A stretch of 64,000 nt of DNA from contig HF993285.1 in the NCBI GenBank assembly GCA_000436795.1, positions 45,770 to 109,769 on the forward strand, read 5' to 3'. Source of the stretch: Bacteroides sp. CAG:1076 (lineage in GTDB: Bacteria > Bacteroidota > Bacteroidia > Bacteroidales > Bacteroidaceae). Each line of letters starts with the position of its first letter. The first letter of the stretch is position 1. The translations under genes and the position numbers were made by a program. This document shows, piece by piece, positions 43,913 through 52,713 of this stretch. Under the pieces are notes generated by a model. That model saw only the letters and a list, made by a program, of their open reading frames with translations. It searched no databases and was not told the origin of the DNA.

Positions 43913-45370
43913 TTAATCTTGGAGATATTTCATGGGATTGATTTCCCCATTTTCTATTTTCATGAAAACAGCTTTTGCCTGTTCAAGAAAATGTGTGTCA
44001 TTGTGGAACGGTGTATTTTCCTGTTCCTCTTTTTTCAGCGATTCTGGAGAGAAGATAGCCCCTCGTACCAGATAAGTCAGCATATCTTCATCCTGTCCGC
44101 TCCGATAATAACAGTAGGCTGTCAGATAATAATTGCCATGCATTGTTTCAGGGGCAAGTTTTTCTTGTTCCTTGAAGCAGCTTAGCGCCTGCTGCCAGTA
44201 TTCATAGCGGAAATAAGCATTTCCTGCATAAGAAATTGCTTCTGCTTCGTTTTCGGCAAACAGCCGACCGTAATGAAAAGCCTGCTGAGCATCTTCTGGT
44301 TTGCCTTTAGTCAGTTGTAGTTCTCCCCTTAGCAGATATAAATCACTGTTGTGGTTATCGTATGCCAGTCCTTGTTCTATATCTTCTTCGCAAGCCTGAA
44401 CATTGCCGAGTTGCAGATGCGAGTACCCTTTTTTATGATACAGAGAAGCCATCTCAAAATCAGTCAGATTATTGCTTACCGTAATTTTGTCGGCATACTC
44501 CAGCACTTTCTGATAATTTTGTGTGATAAAATATATCGACATAATTATATTCTGAATATACGGTTTCTCTGTTGTATATTTTTCTATATAAAAAAGACAG
44601 TCCAAGGCCTGTTCTATTTCGTTTTCCAGCAGTAAGGCATTACTTTTCAGCTCCCATGTAATCAGGTTGGTATCGTCTATAGCCATGGCAAAATCAATAG
44701 CCTCCATTGCCTTTTCCGGTTTATACATGCGCAGATAGCATCGTATCAGGTTATGCCAGAAATCGATGGTATAAGGAGCTTCGTCGAGCAGGCGATTGTA
44801 TAAGTTGGCTGCTTCTTCCGGATTGCCAAAGCTGAAATGATAAGACGCCAGTTCTTCCAATACTCCCAGATTGTCGGGGGCTTCGCTGACGGCCTTTTGC
44901 AGCCAGAAGTAAGCATTTTTCTTTTGATGCTCATCCATGTACAAGTGAGCGATATCGAGCATGGTGTCTATATCCTTCTCATCCTGATAAAGCTGGTTCA
45001 ATAATTCATCAGCTTCCTGATTTCGCTTTTGTGCCAGATAAAGTTCAGCCTGCAGCAATCTTACTTCATAATCGCTTTGGTCTGTTATAGAATTCAGTAC
45101 TTCCTGTGCTTCGGTAGTATATCCCTTGACTATCAGATTATGGCATTTGAATATCAATATGTCCAGGTTGTCGGGATGAAGTGACAGGCCGTAGTTTACC
45201 ACCTCTTCGGATGCTCTGATATTTCCCATACTGGCATAGAATTCAGCCAATAAGGTAATTTCATCCGGTTCCAGATAAATAGTGGTATGATTGTTTATCA
45301 TATCCGAATATTTAGCCAGCAGTTGCTTGAACTCCGGTTTATGAAAGATTGAAGACAAGTCGTCCTTCAT
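43913..45370 (-). CDS. Tetratricopeptide-repeat protein
   Basis: 485 residues built of about 11-12 TPR-like helical hairpins, such as LLAEFYASMGNIRASEEVVNYGLSLHPDN, LDIAHLYMDEHQKKNAYFWLQKAVSEAPDN, LASYHFSFGNPEEAANLYNRLLDEAPY and LYLLRGELQLTKGKPEDAQQAFHYG. No signal peptide or other domain; a cytoplasmic scaffold or adaptor. The gene lies between glnS and the his operon and is ended on the upstream side by the glnS terminator (45403-45469), so it likely has its own start of transcription. No partner can be named. Confidence 0.85.
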   Translation of the reverse strand: MKDDLSSIFHKPEFKQLLAKYSDMINNHTTIYLEPDEITLLAEFYASMGNIRASEEVVNYGLSLHPDNLDILIFKCHNLIVKGYTTEAQEVLNSITDQSDYEVRLLQAELYLAQKRNQEADELLNQLYQDEKDIDTMLDIAHLYMDEHQKKNAYFWLQKAVSEAPDNLGVLEELASYHFSFGNPEEAANLYNRLLDEAPYTIDFWHNLIRCYLRMYKPEKAMEAIDFAMAIDDTNLITWELKSNALLLENEIEQALDCLFYIEKYTTEKPYIQNIIMSIYFITQNYQKVLEYADKITVSNNLTDFEMASLYHKKGYSHLQLGNVQACEEDIEQGLAYDNHNSDLYLLRGELQLTKGKPEDAQQAFHYGRLFAENEAEAISYAGNAYFRYEYWQQALSCFKEQEKLAPETMHGNYYLTAYCYYRSGQDEDMLTYLVRGAIFSPESLKKEEQENTPFHNDTHFLEQAKAVFMKIENGEINPMKYLQD

Positions 45371-45402
45371 AATTTGATGGTTTTTTAAAGAGATATAAAT
45401 AA

Positions 45403-45469
45403 AAACGCAGATTACGCAAATTCATGTTCCCATTTGGGTATGTGTACAGTTTTTGCGCAATCTGTGTTT
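45403..45469 (-). terminator. Terminator of glnS
   Basis: Long imperfect inverted repeat: 18-nt arms (45403-45420 and 45452-45469) matching at 16 positions, loop about 31 nt. A T-rich stretch follows on the minus strand. 31 bp past the glnS stop codon. Confidence 0.7.
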
Positions 45470-45499
45470 CTTACTTTTTATACCAGCCGGTATAAATGC

Positions 45500-47239
45500 T
45501 TATTTATTGATTTTGCTCCAGGTATCTTTCAGTGATACGGTACGGTTGAATACCAAATGTTCTGGAGTTGAATCTTTATCGACATTGAAGTATCCGATAC
45601 GTTGGAACTGCAAGTAATCGAGCGGTTTGGCATCTGCAAGGAATTTTTCTACATAGCAATCCTTCAGTACTTTCAGTGAATCTGGATTGATCATTTCTTT
45701 CATCGCTTCCAGTGCCGAGCAGTTCTTTGCTTCACGGATAGCAGCCATTTCATCGCGCGGATTTTCAACCTTCCACAAGCGGTCGTACAAGCGTACTTCT
45801 GCTTTCAGGCAATGATTGCAGCTTACCCAGTGCAATGTACCTTTTACTTTGCGGTTAGCTTCCGGCATTCCGCTCTTGGTATTCGGATCGTATTCAGCGT
45901 ATACTTCTACAACATTTCCGTTTTCGTCTTTCTTGCATCCTGTACATTTCACGATATATGCATTCTTCAAGCGGACTTCCTGTCCCGGAGTCATGCGGAA
46001 GAATTTCTTTGGAGCGTCTTCCATAAAGTCGTCACGCTCCATCCACAGCTCGCGACTGAATTCGATAGTATGAGTAGGAGAGTTCGGGTCTTCCGGATTG
46101 TTGATAGCTTCCATTTCTTCTACTTTATCTTCCGGATAATTGGTAAGAATCAGTTTTACCGGATTCAGAACGGCCGAAACACGTGTAGAACGTGCGTTCA
46201 GGTCTTCACGGACAGCACTTTCCAGTAATGCGAAGTCATTCAGAGCATCGTAAGTAGTATAACCGATTTTATCGATAAACTTACGGATTGACTCGGGAGA
46301 ATATCCTCTGCGGCGGAAAGCGCAGATAGTCGGCATACGAGGATCGTCCCAGCCGTTTACCAGTCCTTCTTTTACCAGAATCAGCAGGTTACGTTTACTC
46401 ATCAAGGTATAGCTGAGGTTCAGCTTGTTGAATTCATACTGATGAGGGCGGTTGTCATCGAGGTCTTTTCCGTCTTTTACCCAGTCGACGAACAAATCGT
46501 ACAGCGGGCGATGTACTACAAATTCCAGTGTACATAATGAATGTGTTACGCCTTCGAAGAAGTCGCTCTGTCCGTGTGCAAAGTCATACATCGGATATGC
46601 TTTCCATTTATCTCCTGTACGGTGATGAGGCGTTTTGACAACACGGTAAATAATCGGGTCGCGGAAGTGCATGTTCGGATTTGCCATATCGATTTTGGCG
46701 CGAAGTACCATTTTACCTTCTTCTATTTCACCGTTGTTCATTTTTTCGAACAAGGCAAGGCTTTCTTCTATCGGGCGGTTACGGTATGGGCTTTCTACTC
46801 CGGGCTGTGTAGGAGTACCTTTTTGGGCAGCAATTTCTTCCGAAGTCTGTTCGTCAACATACGCCTTTCCTTCTTTGATGAGGCGAATAGCAAAGTCCCA
46901 CAACTGCTGGAAGTAATCGGAAGCATAATATTCGTGTCCCCACTGGTAGCCCAGCCACTGTATGTCTTCTTTTATGGCTTCTACATATTCTACATCTTCT
47001 TTGGTAGGGTTGGTATCATCGAAGCGCAGATTGCATACACCTCCATATTTCTGGGCGATACCGAAGTCCATGCAGATGGCCTTAGCATGGCCAATGTGTA
47101 AATATCCGTTTGGTTCAGGCGGGAAGCGGGTTTGTATTCTTCCTCCGTTTTTTCCCTCCTTTAAATCTTTTTCTACAATTTGCTCAATAAAGTTCAGACT
47201 TTTCTTTTCAGAACTTTCCGTTACTTTCATTTCTGTCAT
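45500..47239 (-). CDS. glnS: Glutaminyl-tRNA synthetase
   Basis: 579 residues, class I synthetase. The HIGH motif appears in FPPEPNGYLHIGHAKA, and the KMSKS equivalent is LMSKRNL. The GlnRS-specific LRFDDTNPTKEDVEYVEAI and the C-terminal anticodon-binding beta barrels are present. It attaches glutamine to tRNA-Gln, so this organism does not depend on GatCAB for that. An exact -7 box TATTTTTG (complement of 47267-47274) is 28 bp upstream; terminator 45403-45469. Confidence 0.97.
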   Translation of the reverse strand: MTEMKVTESSEKKSLNFIEQIVEKDLKEGKNGGRIQTRFPPEPNGYLHIGHAKAICMDFGIAQKYGGVCNLRFDDTNPTKEDVEYVEAIKEDIQWLGYQWGHEYYASDYFQQLWDFAIRLIKEGKAYVDEQTSEEIAAQKGTPTQPGVESPYRNRPIEESLALFEKMNNGEIEEGKMVLRAKIDMANPNMHFRDPIIYRVVKTPHHRTGDKWKAYPMYDFAHGQSDFFEGVTHSLCTLEFVVHRPLYDLFVDWVKDGKDLDDNRPHQYEFNKLNLSYTLMSKRNLLILVKEGLVNGWDDPRMPTICAFRRRGYSPESIRKFIDKIGYTTYDALNDFALLESAVREDLNARSTRVSAVLNPVKLILTNYPEDKVEEMEAINNPEDPNSPTHTIEFSRELWMERDDFMEDAPKKFFRMTPGQEVRLKNAYIVKCTGCKKDENGNVVEVYAEYDPNTKSGMPEANRKVKGTLHWVSCNHCLKAEVRLYDRLWKVENPRDEMAAIREAKNCSALEAMKEMINPDSLKVLKDCYVEKFLADAKPLDYLQFQRIGYFNVDKDSTPEHLVFNRTVSLKDTWSKINK

Positions 47240-47266
47240 AGCGTTTTCGTTTTACACTTTTGTTTG

Positions 47267-47274
47267 CAAAAATA
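47267..47274 (-). promoter_or_regulatory. -7 box of the glnS promoter
   Basis: TATTTTTG on the minus strand, exact TAnnTTTG, 28 bp upstream of the glnS start codon. No convincing -33 box. Confidence 0.5.
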
Positions 47275-47388
47275 ATGATTCTTTCCTGAACTACCTATAA
47301 AAGGAAGATGATACTAACGGTTAAATTATAAAATAACTTCTGTAGGGGGCGAGAGGGGATAGAGTGACTATTCAAAAAAAGATGCTGT

Positions 47389-47505
47389 ATGCAGGGAAAA
47401 AAATCACAGACTGTTCTGCGTGTAAACCAACAGACTATAAGAGCTTGGAAACGTGAAAAAGTACTGACAAAATCTGTTTTACAAGAAATTTCAGATAATT
47501 TGTAA
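47389..47505 (+). pseudogene. Short HTH-like remnant in the glnS-rarA gap
   Basis: A 38-codon frame beginning at the ATG at 47389 contains VLRVNQQTIRAWKREK, the signature of a helix-turn-helix of the kind found in terminase small subunits and transposase-associated regulators. No upstream extension or promoter is seen. It looks like a decayed piece of a lost gene. The two longer frames in this gap (47295-47534 and 47747-48001, minus) have no family resemblance. Confidence 0.3.
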
Positions 47506-47667
47506 AAAGTACTGAATAATAATATTGTATACAAAATGTAGAAAAACTCTTGTTGTCGTTCTGTTTTAAGAAATATTTCTTATCTTTGTAATACTATTAA
47601 AGAATGAGGACTTGACAGAATGTTAGCAAAGAAAAACGCTAAACATGTTTTAAGACATAGTTTTTTA

Positions 47668-47699
47668 TTTGTTTAGTTCAAAAAAAGCCCGCATCTTTG
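47668..47699 (+). promoter_or_regulatory. Promoter-like element in the glnS-rarA gap
   Basis: TTTG (47668-47671), 20-bp spacer, CATCTTTG (47692-47699; one mismatch to TAnnTTTG). No start codon of a credible gene follows before a terminator at 47762, so it may drive a small RNA. Confidence 0.5.
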
Positions 47700-47705
47700 T
47701 AGCGT

Positions 47706-47795
47706 TATCCTGAAAACAATCTTTTTACCTTAAAAAAAACTAATACCTATTGAAAACTTAAAAAAGCTTCTTTGTGAAAAGAGGCTTTTTTTATT
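47706..47795 (+). ncRNA. Candidate small RNA, about 90 nt
   Basis: Bounded by the promoter-like element at 47668-47699 and a terminator: AAAAGCTTCTTT (47762-47773) pairs with AAAGAGGCTTTT (47778-47789, one G-U pair), then a T run to about 47794. The middle is A-rich and contains no ORF. The surrounding gap 47240-48070 otherwise holds only the glnS promoter, a short HTH-like remnant and a -7 box TATTTTTG at 48002-48009 that may serve rarA. I do not recognise a known RNA family. Confidence 0.4.
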
Positions 47796-48070
47796 GCCTT
47801 TTTGTGAGCTTTTAAGCGAAGATTTCTTTTACTGCTATTCCATTGGGGCTGGTTCCGTTCAGCTTTTTTATATAAGAAATAAAAAAATCCTTGAATTTTT
47901 GTGTGAAGACGACAGAGGGATTTTGGGGGCGTTTCTATCCGATAACTCGAAGTGTCGGTGAATATTCTTTCTAAATCCATACGTATTTGGACGAGTTTCA
48001 TTATTTTTGAAAACTTTTCTCAACATAATGCAAGATACAATAAACAAGAACTTCCAAAAAATAGAATATT

Positions 48071-49345
48071 ATGGCTCAACCGTTGGCTGAACGTATGCGT
48101 CCGAAAACACTGGACGACTACATAGGGCAAAAACATCTGGTAGGAGAAGGAGCGGTGTTGAGACGGATGATTGACTCCGGCCGCATATCTTCTTTTATAT
48201 TGTGGGGGCCTCCGGGCGTAGGGAAGACTACGCTGGCAAAGATTATTGCCAATCGCCTGGAAACTCCTTTTTATACATTGAGTGCTGTGACATCGGGAGT
48301 GAAGGATGTGCGCGATGTAATCGACAAGGCAAAGAGTAACCGTTTCTTCTCGCAGCAGAGTCCGATTCTTTTCATTGATGAAATACACCGGTTCAGCAAG
48401 TCGCAGCAGGATTCATTGCTGGGAGCTGTTGAAACGGGAGTGGTTACCCTGATAGGAGCAACCACCGAGAATCCTTCGTTCGAAGTCATCCGTCCGCTGC
48501 TTTCACGCTGCCAGCTTTATGTGTTGAAGTCGCTTGAAAAGGATGACTTGCTCGAATTGCTGCATCATGCGATAACTACAGATGCTATATTGAAGGAGAA
48601 GCAGGTGGAATTGCGTGAAACGGATGCCATGCTGCGTTATTCGGGAGGAGATGCCCGAAAACTGCTCAATATATTGGAGCTGGTGGTAGAAGCAGATGAT
48701 GCGGTTCCGGTAGTCATTACTGATGAGAAAGTAGTGGAGCGCTTGCAGCAGAATCCGCTGGCTTACGACAAGGACGGGGAAATGCACTATGATATTATTT
48801 CTGCTTTTATCAAGTCTATCCGGGGAAGCGATCCGGACGGGGCGTTGTATTGGCTGGCGCGTATGGTAGAAGGTGGGGAAGACCCTGCTTTCATTGCCCG
48901 GCGTCTGGTCATTTCTGCTTCGGAAGATATCGGATTGGCCAATCCCAATGCACTGCTTCTGGCAAATGCTGCCTTCGATGCCGTGATGAAGATAGGATGG
49001 CCCGAAGGCCGTATTCCGCTGGCTGAGGCTACGGTTTACTTGGCTACGAGTCCGAAAAGTAATTCGGCATATGCAGGAATCAATTCTGCACTCGAGCTGG
49101 TACAGCAGACAGGAAACCTTCCGGTTCCGCTGCACTTGCGCAATGCACCGACCAAGCTGATGAAGCAATTGGGATATGGCAAGGACTATAAGTATGCTCA
49201 TGCTTATAAAGGTAACTTTGTACGGCAGCAGTTTTTACCCGATGAAGTGCAGCAGCAACGCCTCTGGCATGCACAGGAAAATGCTTCGGAAGCAAAACTG
49301 AAAGAGCGGATGATACAGTTATGGGGCGATCGGTTTAAAGAATAA
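48071..49345 (+). CDS. rarA: Replication-associated recombination protein A (AAA+ ATPase)
   Basis: 424 residues, MgsA/RarA family, which acts at stalled replication forks and loads on SSB-coated gaps. N-terminal RPKTLDDYIGQKHLVGEGAVLRRM, Walker A ILWGPPGVGKTT, Walker B ILFIDEIHRF, sensor 1 GATTENPSF, and the C-terminal tetramerisation domain (AFDAVMKIGWPEGRIPLAEATVYLATSPKSNSAY and GYGKDYKYAHAYKGNFVRQQFLP) are all present. First gene of a plus-strand run with the dehydrogenase 8 bp downstream. Confidence 0.96.
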   Translation: MAQPLAERMRPKTLDDYIGQKHLVGEGAVLRRMIDSGRISSFILWGPPGVGKTTLAKIIANRLETPFYTLSAVTSGVKDVRDVIDKAKSNRFFSQQSPILFIDEIHRFSKSQQDSLLGAVETGVVTLIGATTENPSFEVIRPLLSRCQLYVLKSLEKDDLLELLHHAITTDAILKEKQVELRETDAMLRYSGGDARKLLNILELVVEADDAVPVVITDEKVVERLQQNPLAYDKDGEMHYDIISAFIKSIRGSDPDGALYWLARMVEGGEDPAFIARRLVISASEDIGLANPNALLLANAAFDAVMKIGWPEGRIPLAEATVYLATSPKSNSAYAGINSALELVQQTGNLPVPLHLRNAPTKLMKQLGYGKDYKYAHAYKGNFVRQQFLPDEVQQQRLWHAQENASEAKLKERMIQLWGDRFKE

Positions 49346-49353
49346 ACAAGAAT

Positions 49354-50322
49354 GTGATGCATATGAAGATAGTTGTATTGGATGCTTATACACTGAATCC
49401 GGGTGAAAGAAGATGGGAAGAACTGGAGGAACTGGGAGAAGTTGTGGTACACGACCGTACTTCACAGTTAGAGGTCGTGCGTCGGGCTGAGGATGCTGAC
49501 GTGGTGCTGACCAACAAGACGGTGCTGAATGGATTTATTTTGAAGCAGTTGCCTAAGTTAAAGTATATAGGAATCTTGGCAACCGGATATAATGTAGTCG
49601 ATCTGGATGTGGCGCGTCAGCAGGAAATTGTGGTAACGAATATTCCGGCTTACAGTACGCTTTCGGTTGCCCAGATGGCGATTGCTCATCTTTTGAATAT
49701 TACGCAGCAGGTGGCACATTATGCCAACGAGGTTCAGAACGGAGTATGGAGTGCGCAGTCGGATTTTTGTTACTGGAATACTCCGCTGGTTGAACTGGCG
49801 GGAAAGAAAATGGGTATTGTTGGCTTTGGAAATACGGGACAGGCTACGGCACGGATAGCCGAGGCATTGGGAATGGATATTCTGGTGTTTACCAGCAAGT
49901 CGAAGAAGGCGCTCCCGAAAAAGTATCAGAAAGTGACGCTGAACGAGCTGTTTTCGTTGAGTGATGTAGTAAGTTTGCATTGTCCGCTGACTTCGGAGAA
50001 TAAAGAAATGGTCAATTCGTTTCGTCTTTCGCTGATGAAGCAGGGAGCTATTCTGATTAATACAAGCCGTGGCGGACTGATAGATGAAAAAGCATTGGAG
50101 CGGGCTTTGTTGAGCGGCAAACTGCTGGGAGCCGGACTGGATGTGCTTTCCTCGGAACCGCCTTCTACAGGCAATCCGTTGCTGAAGTTGAAGAACTGCT
50201 TTATTACTCCTCATATAGCGTGGGCAACCCGTGAGTCGCGTACGCGGTTGATGAATCAGGCGGTGGAGAACCTGAAAGCATGGATGGAAGGAAATACTAT
50301 TAATAATGTACTTGATATATGA
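49354..50322 (+). CDS. D-2-hydroxyacid dehydrogenase (NAD-dependent, glycerate/lactate-type)
   Basis: 322 residues; the ATG at 49363 (MKIVVLDAY) is the better start and would remove three residues. NAD-binding GIVGFGNTGQATARI near residue 150, catalytic Arg in NTSRGGLIDE, Glu in LDVLSSEPP and His in NCFITPHIAWATRES are intact. Family members reduce hydroxypyruvate, glyoxylate or pyruvate analogues; the substrate is not predictable. Overlaps the next gene by 4 bp (ATGA), indicating coupled translation. Confidence 0.9.
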   Translation: MMHMKIVVLDAYTLNPGERRWEELEELGEVVVHDRTSQLEVVRRAEDADVVLTNKTVLNGFILKQLPKLKYIGILATGYNVVDLDVARQQEIVVTNIPAYSTLSVAQMAIAHLLNITQQVAHYANEVQNGVWSAQSDFCYWNTPLVELAGKKMGIVGFGNTGQATARIAEALGMDILVFTSKSKKALPKKYQKVTLNELFSLSDVVSLHCPLTSENKEMVNSFRLSLMKQGAILINTSRGGLIDEKALERALLSGKLLGAGLDVLSSEPPSTGNPLLKLKNCFITPHIAWATRESRTRLMNQAVENLKAWMEGNTINNVLDI

Positions 50323-50786
50323 CAAAAGAAGAACGTATACAGAAAGCCGTAGCTTTCTTTAAAGAAGGGTATAACTGTTCGCAGTCGGTGGTCGCTGCGT
50401 ATGCCGATTTGTATGGATTTACTCACGAGCAGGCCTTACACATGGCTGCTTCGTTTGGTGGTGGAATTGGCCGGATGCGCGAAACGTGTGGAGCTGCATG
50501 TGGAATGTTTCTGCTGGCCGGACTGGAACGTTGTGCTCTCGAAGGGGCAGACCGTGAAGGTAAAGCTGCCAATTATGCGCTGGTACAGGAGCTGGCCGAG
50601 AAGTTCCGTCAGGAAACAGGTGCCCTGCGTTGTGCCGATCTGCTGGGACTTTCGAAGAAAGAACCGGTTGTTTCTACTCCCGAAGCACGTACGGCACAGT
50701 ATTATGCCAAGCGTCCGTGTGCCCGGATGGTAGAAACGGCAGCCCGTCTGTTTGGCGACTTTCTGGAAAAAGAAGGCAAACTTTAA
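50319..50786 (+). CDS. C_GCAxxG_C_C family redox-type protein
   Basis: 155 residues. The name-giving pattern is visible: YNCSQSV (Cys), then MRETCGAACGMFLLAG and later LRCADLLGL and RPCARMV, which gives the spaced cysteines of the family. Such proteins are small helical Cys-rich proteins, probably redox-active or metal-binding; the function is unknown. Its 4-bp overlap with the dehydrogenase suggests a linked redox role. Followed by a long terminator hairpin (50807-50880). Confidence 0.88.
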   Translation: MTKEERIQKAVAFFKEGYNCSQSVVAAYADLYGFTHEQALHMAASFGGGIGRMRETCGAACGMFLLAGLERCALEGADREGKAANYALVQELAEKFRQETGALRCADLLGLSKKEPVVSTPEARTAQYYAKRPCARMVETAARLFGDFLEKEGKL

Positions 50787-50806
50787 GCGGATTTTACGCT
50801 GTTGTG

Positions 50807-50880
50807 GCTCTTCGCTCCTTTCACCATTAGCCTTGTGCAGGCTCGTGTTGGGTGAAAGAAGTGAAGAGCTTTCTTTTTTT
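50807..50880 (+). terminator. Terminator of the rarA operon
   Basis: 19-nt arms (50807-50825 with 50851-50869, one mismatch) followed by TTTCTTTTTTT. Ends the rarA-dehydrogenase-C_GCAxxG run. Confidence 0.85.
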
Positions 50881-50904
50881 CTCTGCCGGCAATCGGGGTA
50901 ATTT

Positions 50905-50999
50905 GTCGAGATGTTTTTTTATTTTTTGTACAAAAACTTATTTTTTTTGTACAAAAAATGATGGCTTTTTCAGGGAGTCTGTGCATTTTTCTGCCGACG
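50905..50999. repeat. Paired TTTGTACAAA inverted repeat, copy 2
   Basis: 16-bp perfect arms at 50921-50936 and 50944-50959 around TTTGTACAAA boxes, with the same 22-nt stretch as copy 1 (12219-12267, reversed) and the same trailing words TTTTTCAG and GCCGACGT (50992-50999). The remaining part of the 412-bp gap holds only the terminator at 50807-50880 and the promoter at 51121. Confidence 0.6.
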
Positions 51000-51120
51000 T
51001 AATATCTATATTTTCAGATAAAATGTCATATGTTTGATGCAGAAATAGTTTTTTTTGAATAAAAAAAGGTCGAATTCAAAATATTTTTCCATAAAAAAAA
51101 CGCCTCACGCTTTTTTTCGT

Positions 51121-51140
51121 TAAATTTGCATTGCAATGCA
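51121..51140 (+). promoter_or_regulatory. -7 box with palindrome at the start site of the winged-helix gene
   Basis: TAAATTTG (51121-51128, exact) runs into the perfect 14-bp palindrome TGCATTGCAATGCA (51127-51140), which would occupy the transcription start. It may be an operator or form a small 5' hairpin. A -33 box is weak. Confidence 0.55.
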
Positions 51141-51198
51141 CACAAACACTTCTCAGGTTGGAGAAGTCAAAATATTACAGTTTTTAAAGTAGAGAACT

Positions 51199-51402
51199 AT
51201 GTTACAAGAAAAAGCAGGTGCTATCGCCGGACAAATCTGGGAAGCACTAAATGGAAATGAAGGAATGACTCAGAAGGGACTTAAGAAAGCCGCTAAACTG
51301 AGAGCGGATAAAGATTTGTTCCTCGGATTGGGTTGGTTATTGAGAGAAGACAAGATTGAAACAAGCGAAGTTGAAGGCGAATTATTTATCAAGTTGAAAT
51401 AA
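51199..51402 (+). CDS. Small winged helix-turn-helix protein (PF10771/DUF2582-like)
   Basis: 67 residues, the whole protein one winged helix: QIWEALNGNEGMTQKGLKKAAKLRADKDLFLGLGWLLREDKIETSEVEGELFIKLK. I recognise a Bacteroidota family of short stand-alone wHTH proteins. It probably binds DNA; targets unknown. A paralogue lies convergent at 51482-51709, separated by a shared terminator. Own promoter at 51121 with a palindrome at the start site. Confidence 0.8.
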   Translation: MLQEKAGAIAGQIWEALNGNEGMTQKGLKKAAKLRADKDLFLGLGWLLREDKIETSEVEGELFIKLK

Positions 51403-51422
51403 GTAAGATCTTGAAGTTTCTA

Positions 51423-51478
51423 AAAATGCGTTGAAACGCCCGGAGAAAATAGGACCGGGGTTACAACGCATTTTTTTT
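51423..51478. terminator. Terminator between the two winged-helix genes
   Basis: AAAATGCGTTG (51423-51433) pairs with CAACGCATTTT (51464-51474), with an inner CCGG stem, followed by TTTT on the plus strand. It can serve both converging genes. Confidence 0.85.
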
Positions 51479-51481
51479 GTG

Positions 51482-51709
51482 CTATCCGATATAATAGCTC
51501 AATTCGATATATAATGCAGTATGTTGTCCTTGCATACTTTCGTCAAACTGGATTTTTCCTTCACAGGCCAGCCAGCCGATAGCGGCATTCAAATCCCTGT
51601 CACGTAGTCCGGTTGCTTTTTTCAGTTCCTGATACTCCCATTTTCTGTTATCTCCGTGCAGCAGACGCCATACTGCTTTTGCACATTCTGCAATGCTTTG
51701 TGTATTCAT
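51482..51709 (-). CDS. Small winged helix-turn-helix protein, paralogue of 51199-51402
   Basis: 75 residues of the same family: AKAVWRLLHGDNRKWEYQELKKATGLRDRDLNAAIGWLACEGKIQFDE, ending in an Ile/Tyr-rich tail (ALYIELSYYIG) that the paralogue lacks. Positions such as the GWL-EDKI/GWL-EGKI segment are shared, the rest has diverged, which suggests an old duplication and inversion. DNA-binding is inferred from the fold only. Confidence 0.75.
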   Translation of the reverse strand: MNTQSIAECAKAVWRLLHGDNRKWEYQELKKATGLRDRDLNAAIGWLACEGKIQFDESMQGQHTALYIELSYYIG

Positions 51710-51788
51710 AATTGTGTATTTTTTGTTGGTTAATTAAGGGTCGACTTGAAAATATATTTCTTATCAATCTATTACAAAAATAGTATTT

Positions 51789-51821
51789 TTTGTGAGAAAA
51801 TCCAATTTATTTGTAATTTTG
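51789..51821 (+). promoter_or_regulatory. Promoter of mazG
   Basis: TTTG (51789-51792), 21-bp spacer, TAATTTTG (51814-51821, exact). The start codon of mazG is at 51847. Confidence 0.75.
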
Positions 51822-51846
51822 TCTGCTAAAAATAGAAAAACTGTAT

Positions 51847-52632
51847 ATGTATACAAGAAAAGAACAGATGGAAGCATTCGGGCGGTTGCTTGACGTGCTT
51901 GACGAGTTACGAGTAAAATGCCCGTGGGACAGGAAACAGACCAACGAAAGTTTGCGCCCCAATACGATAGAAGAAGTGTACGAGCTGTGTGATGCCTTGA
52001 TGAAGAATGACCAGAAAAATATCTGCAAGGAGCTGGGGGATGTACTGTTGCATGTGGTGTTTTATGCTAAAATTGGCAGTGAAACCGGTGCATTCGATAT
52101 AAAAGATGTATGCGATAAACTTTGTGATAAGCTGATATTCCGTCATCCTCATGTGTTTGGTGAGGTCAAGGCTGATACGGCTGAGCAGGTATCGGAGAAC
52201 TGGGAACAGATAAAGCTGAAGGAAAAAGATGGAAACAAGTCGGTACTGAGTGGGGTGCCTGATGCGCTTCCTTCACTGATCAAGGCTTATCGTATACAGG
52301 ATAAGGCTCGTAATGTTGGTTTCGACTGGGAAGAACGTGAACAGGTGTGGAGCAAGGTAAAGGAAGAAATCGGTGAGTTTGAGGCTGAGGTGGCTACCAT
52401 GGATAAGGAGAAAGCAGAAGCCGAATTTGGAGATGTGATGTTCAGCCTGATCAATGCGGCTCGTTTGTATAAGATTAATCCGGATAATGCGCTGGAGCAT
52501 ACAAACCAGAAGTTTATCCGTCGTTTCAATTATCTGGAGGAGCATACAATTAAGCAGGGGAAAAATCTGCACGATATGTCGCTGGAAGAAATGGATGCTC
52601 TATGGAACGAAGCCAAGCAAAAAGGACTGTAA
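51847..52632 (+). CDS. mazG: Nucleoside triphosphate pyrophosphohydrolase
   Basis: 261 residues, two MazG domains. The first carries CPWDRKQTNESLRPNTIEEVYELCDALM and KELGDVLLHVVFYAKI, the EExxE/ExxD metal site; the second has EEIGEFEAEVAT and AEFGDVMFSLINAARLYKINPDNALEHTNQKFIRRF. It hydrolyses NTPs and non-canonical nucleotides to NMP and pyrophosphate. Own promoter and terminator; monocistronic. Confidence 0.95.
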   Translation: MYTRKEQMEAFGRLLDVLDELRVKCPWDRKQTNESLRPNTIEEVYELCDALMKNDQKNICKELGDVLLHVVFYAKIGSETGAFDIKDVCDKLCDKLIFRHPHVFGEVKADTAEQVSENWEQIKLKEKDGNKSVLSGVPDALPSLIKAYRIQDKARNVGFDWEEREQVWSKVKEEIGEFEAEVATMDKEKAEAEFGDVMFSLINAARLYKINPDNALEHTNQKFIRRFNYLEEHTIKQGKNLHDMSLEEMDALWNEAKQKGL

Positions 52633-52660
52633 CGAAGGAATTTGTTGCTGAATGAAATGG

Positions 52661-52704
52661 AAAGACCGGATTGGGGCACGATATAATGCCTGAATCCGGT
52701 CTTT
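52661..52704. terminator. Bidirectional terminator after mazG
   Basis: AAAGACCGGATT (52661-52672) pairs with AATCCGGTCTTT (52693-52704). T-rich on the plus strand; it also lies just past the minus-strand gene ending at 52714. Confidence 0.85.
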
Positions 52705-52713
52705 TCATTTGGT

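Noticed and set aside
47295-48001. Two minus-strand frames (79 and 84 residues) in the glnS-rarA gap
   Set aside because: No RBS, no family pattern, and they overlap a terminator stem and A/T tracts.
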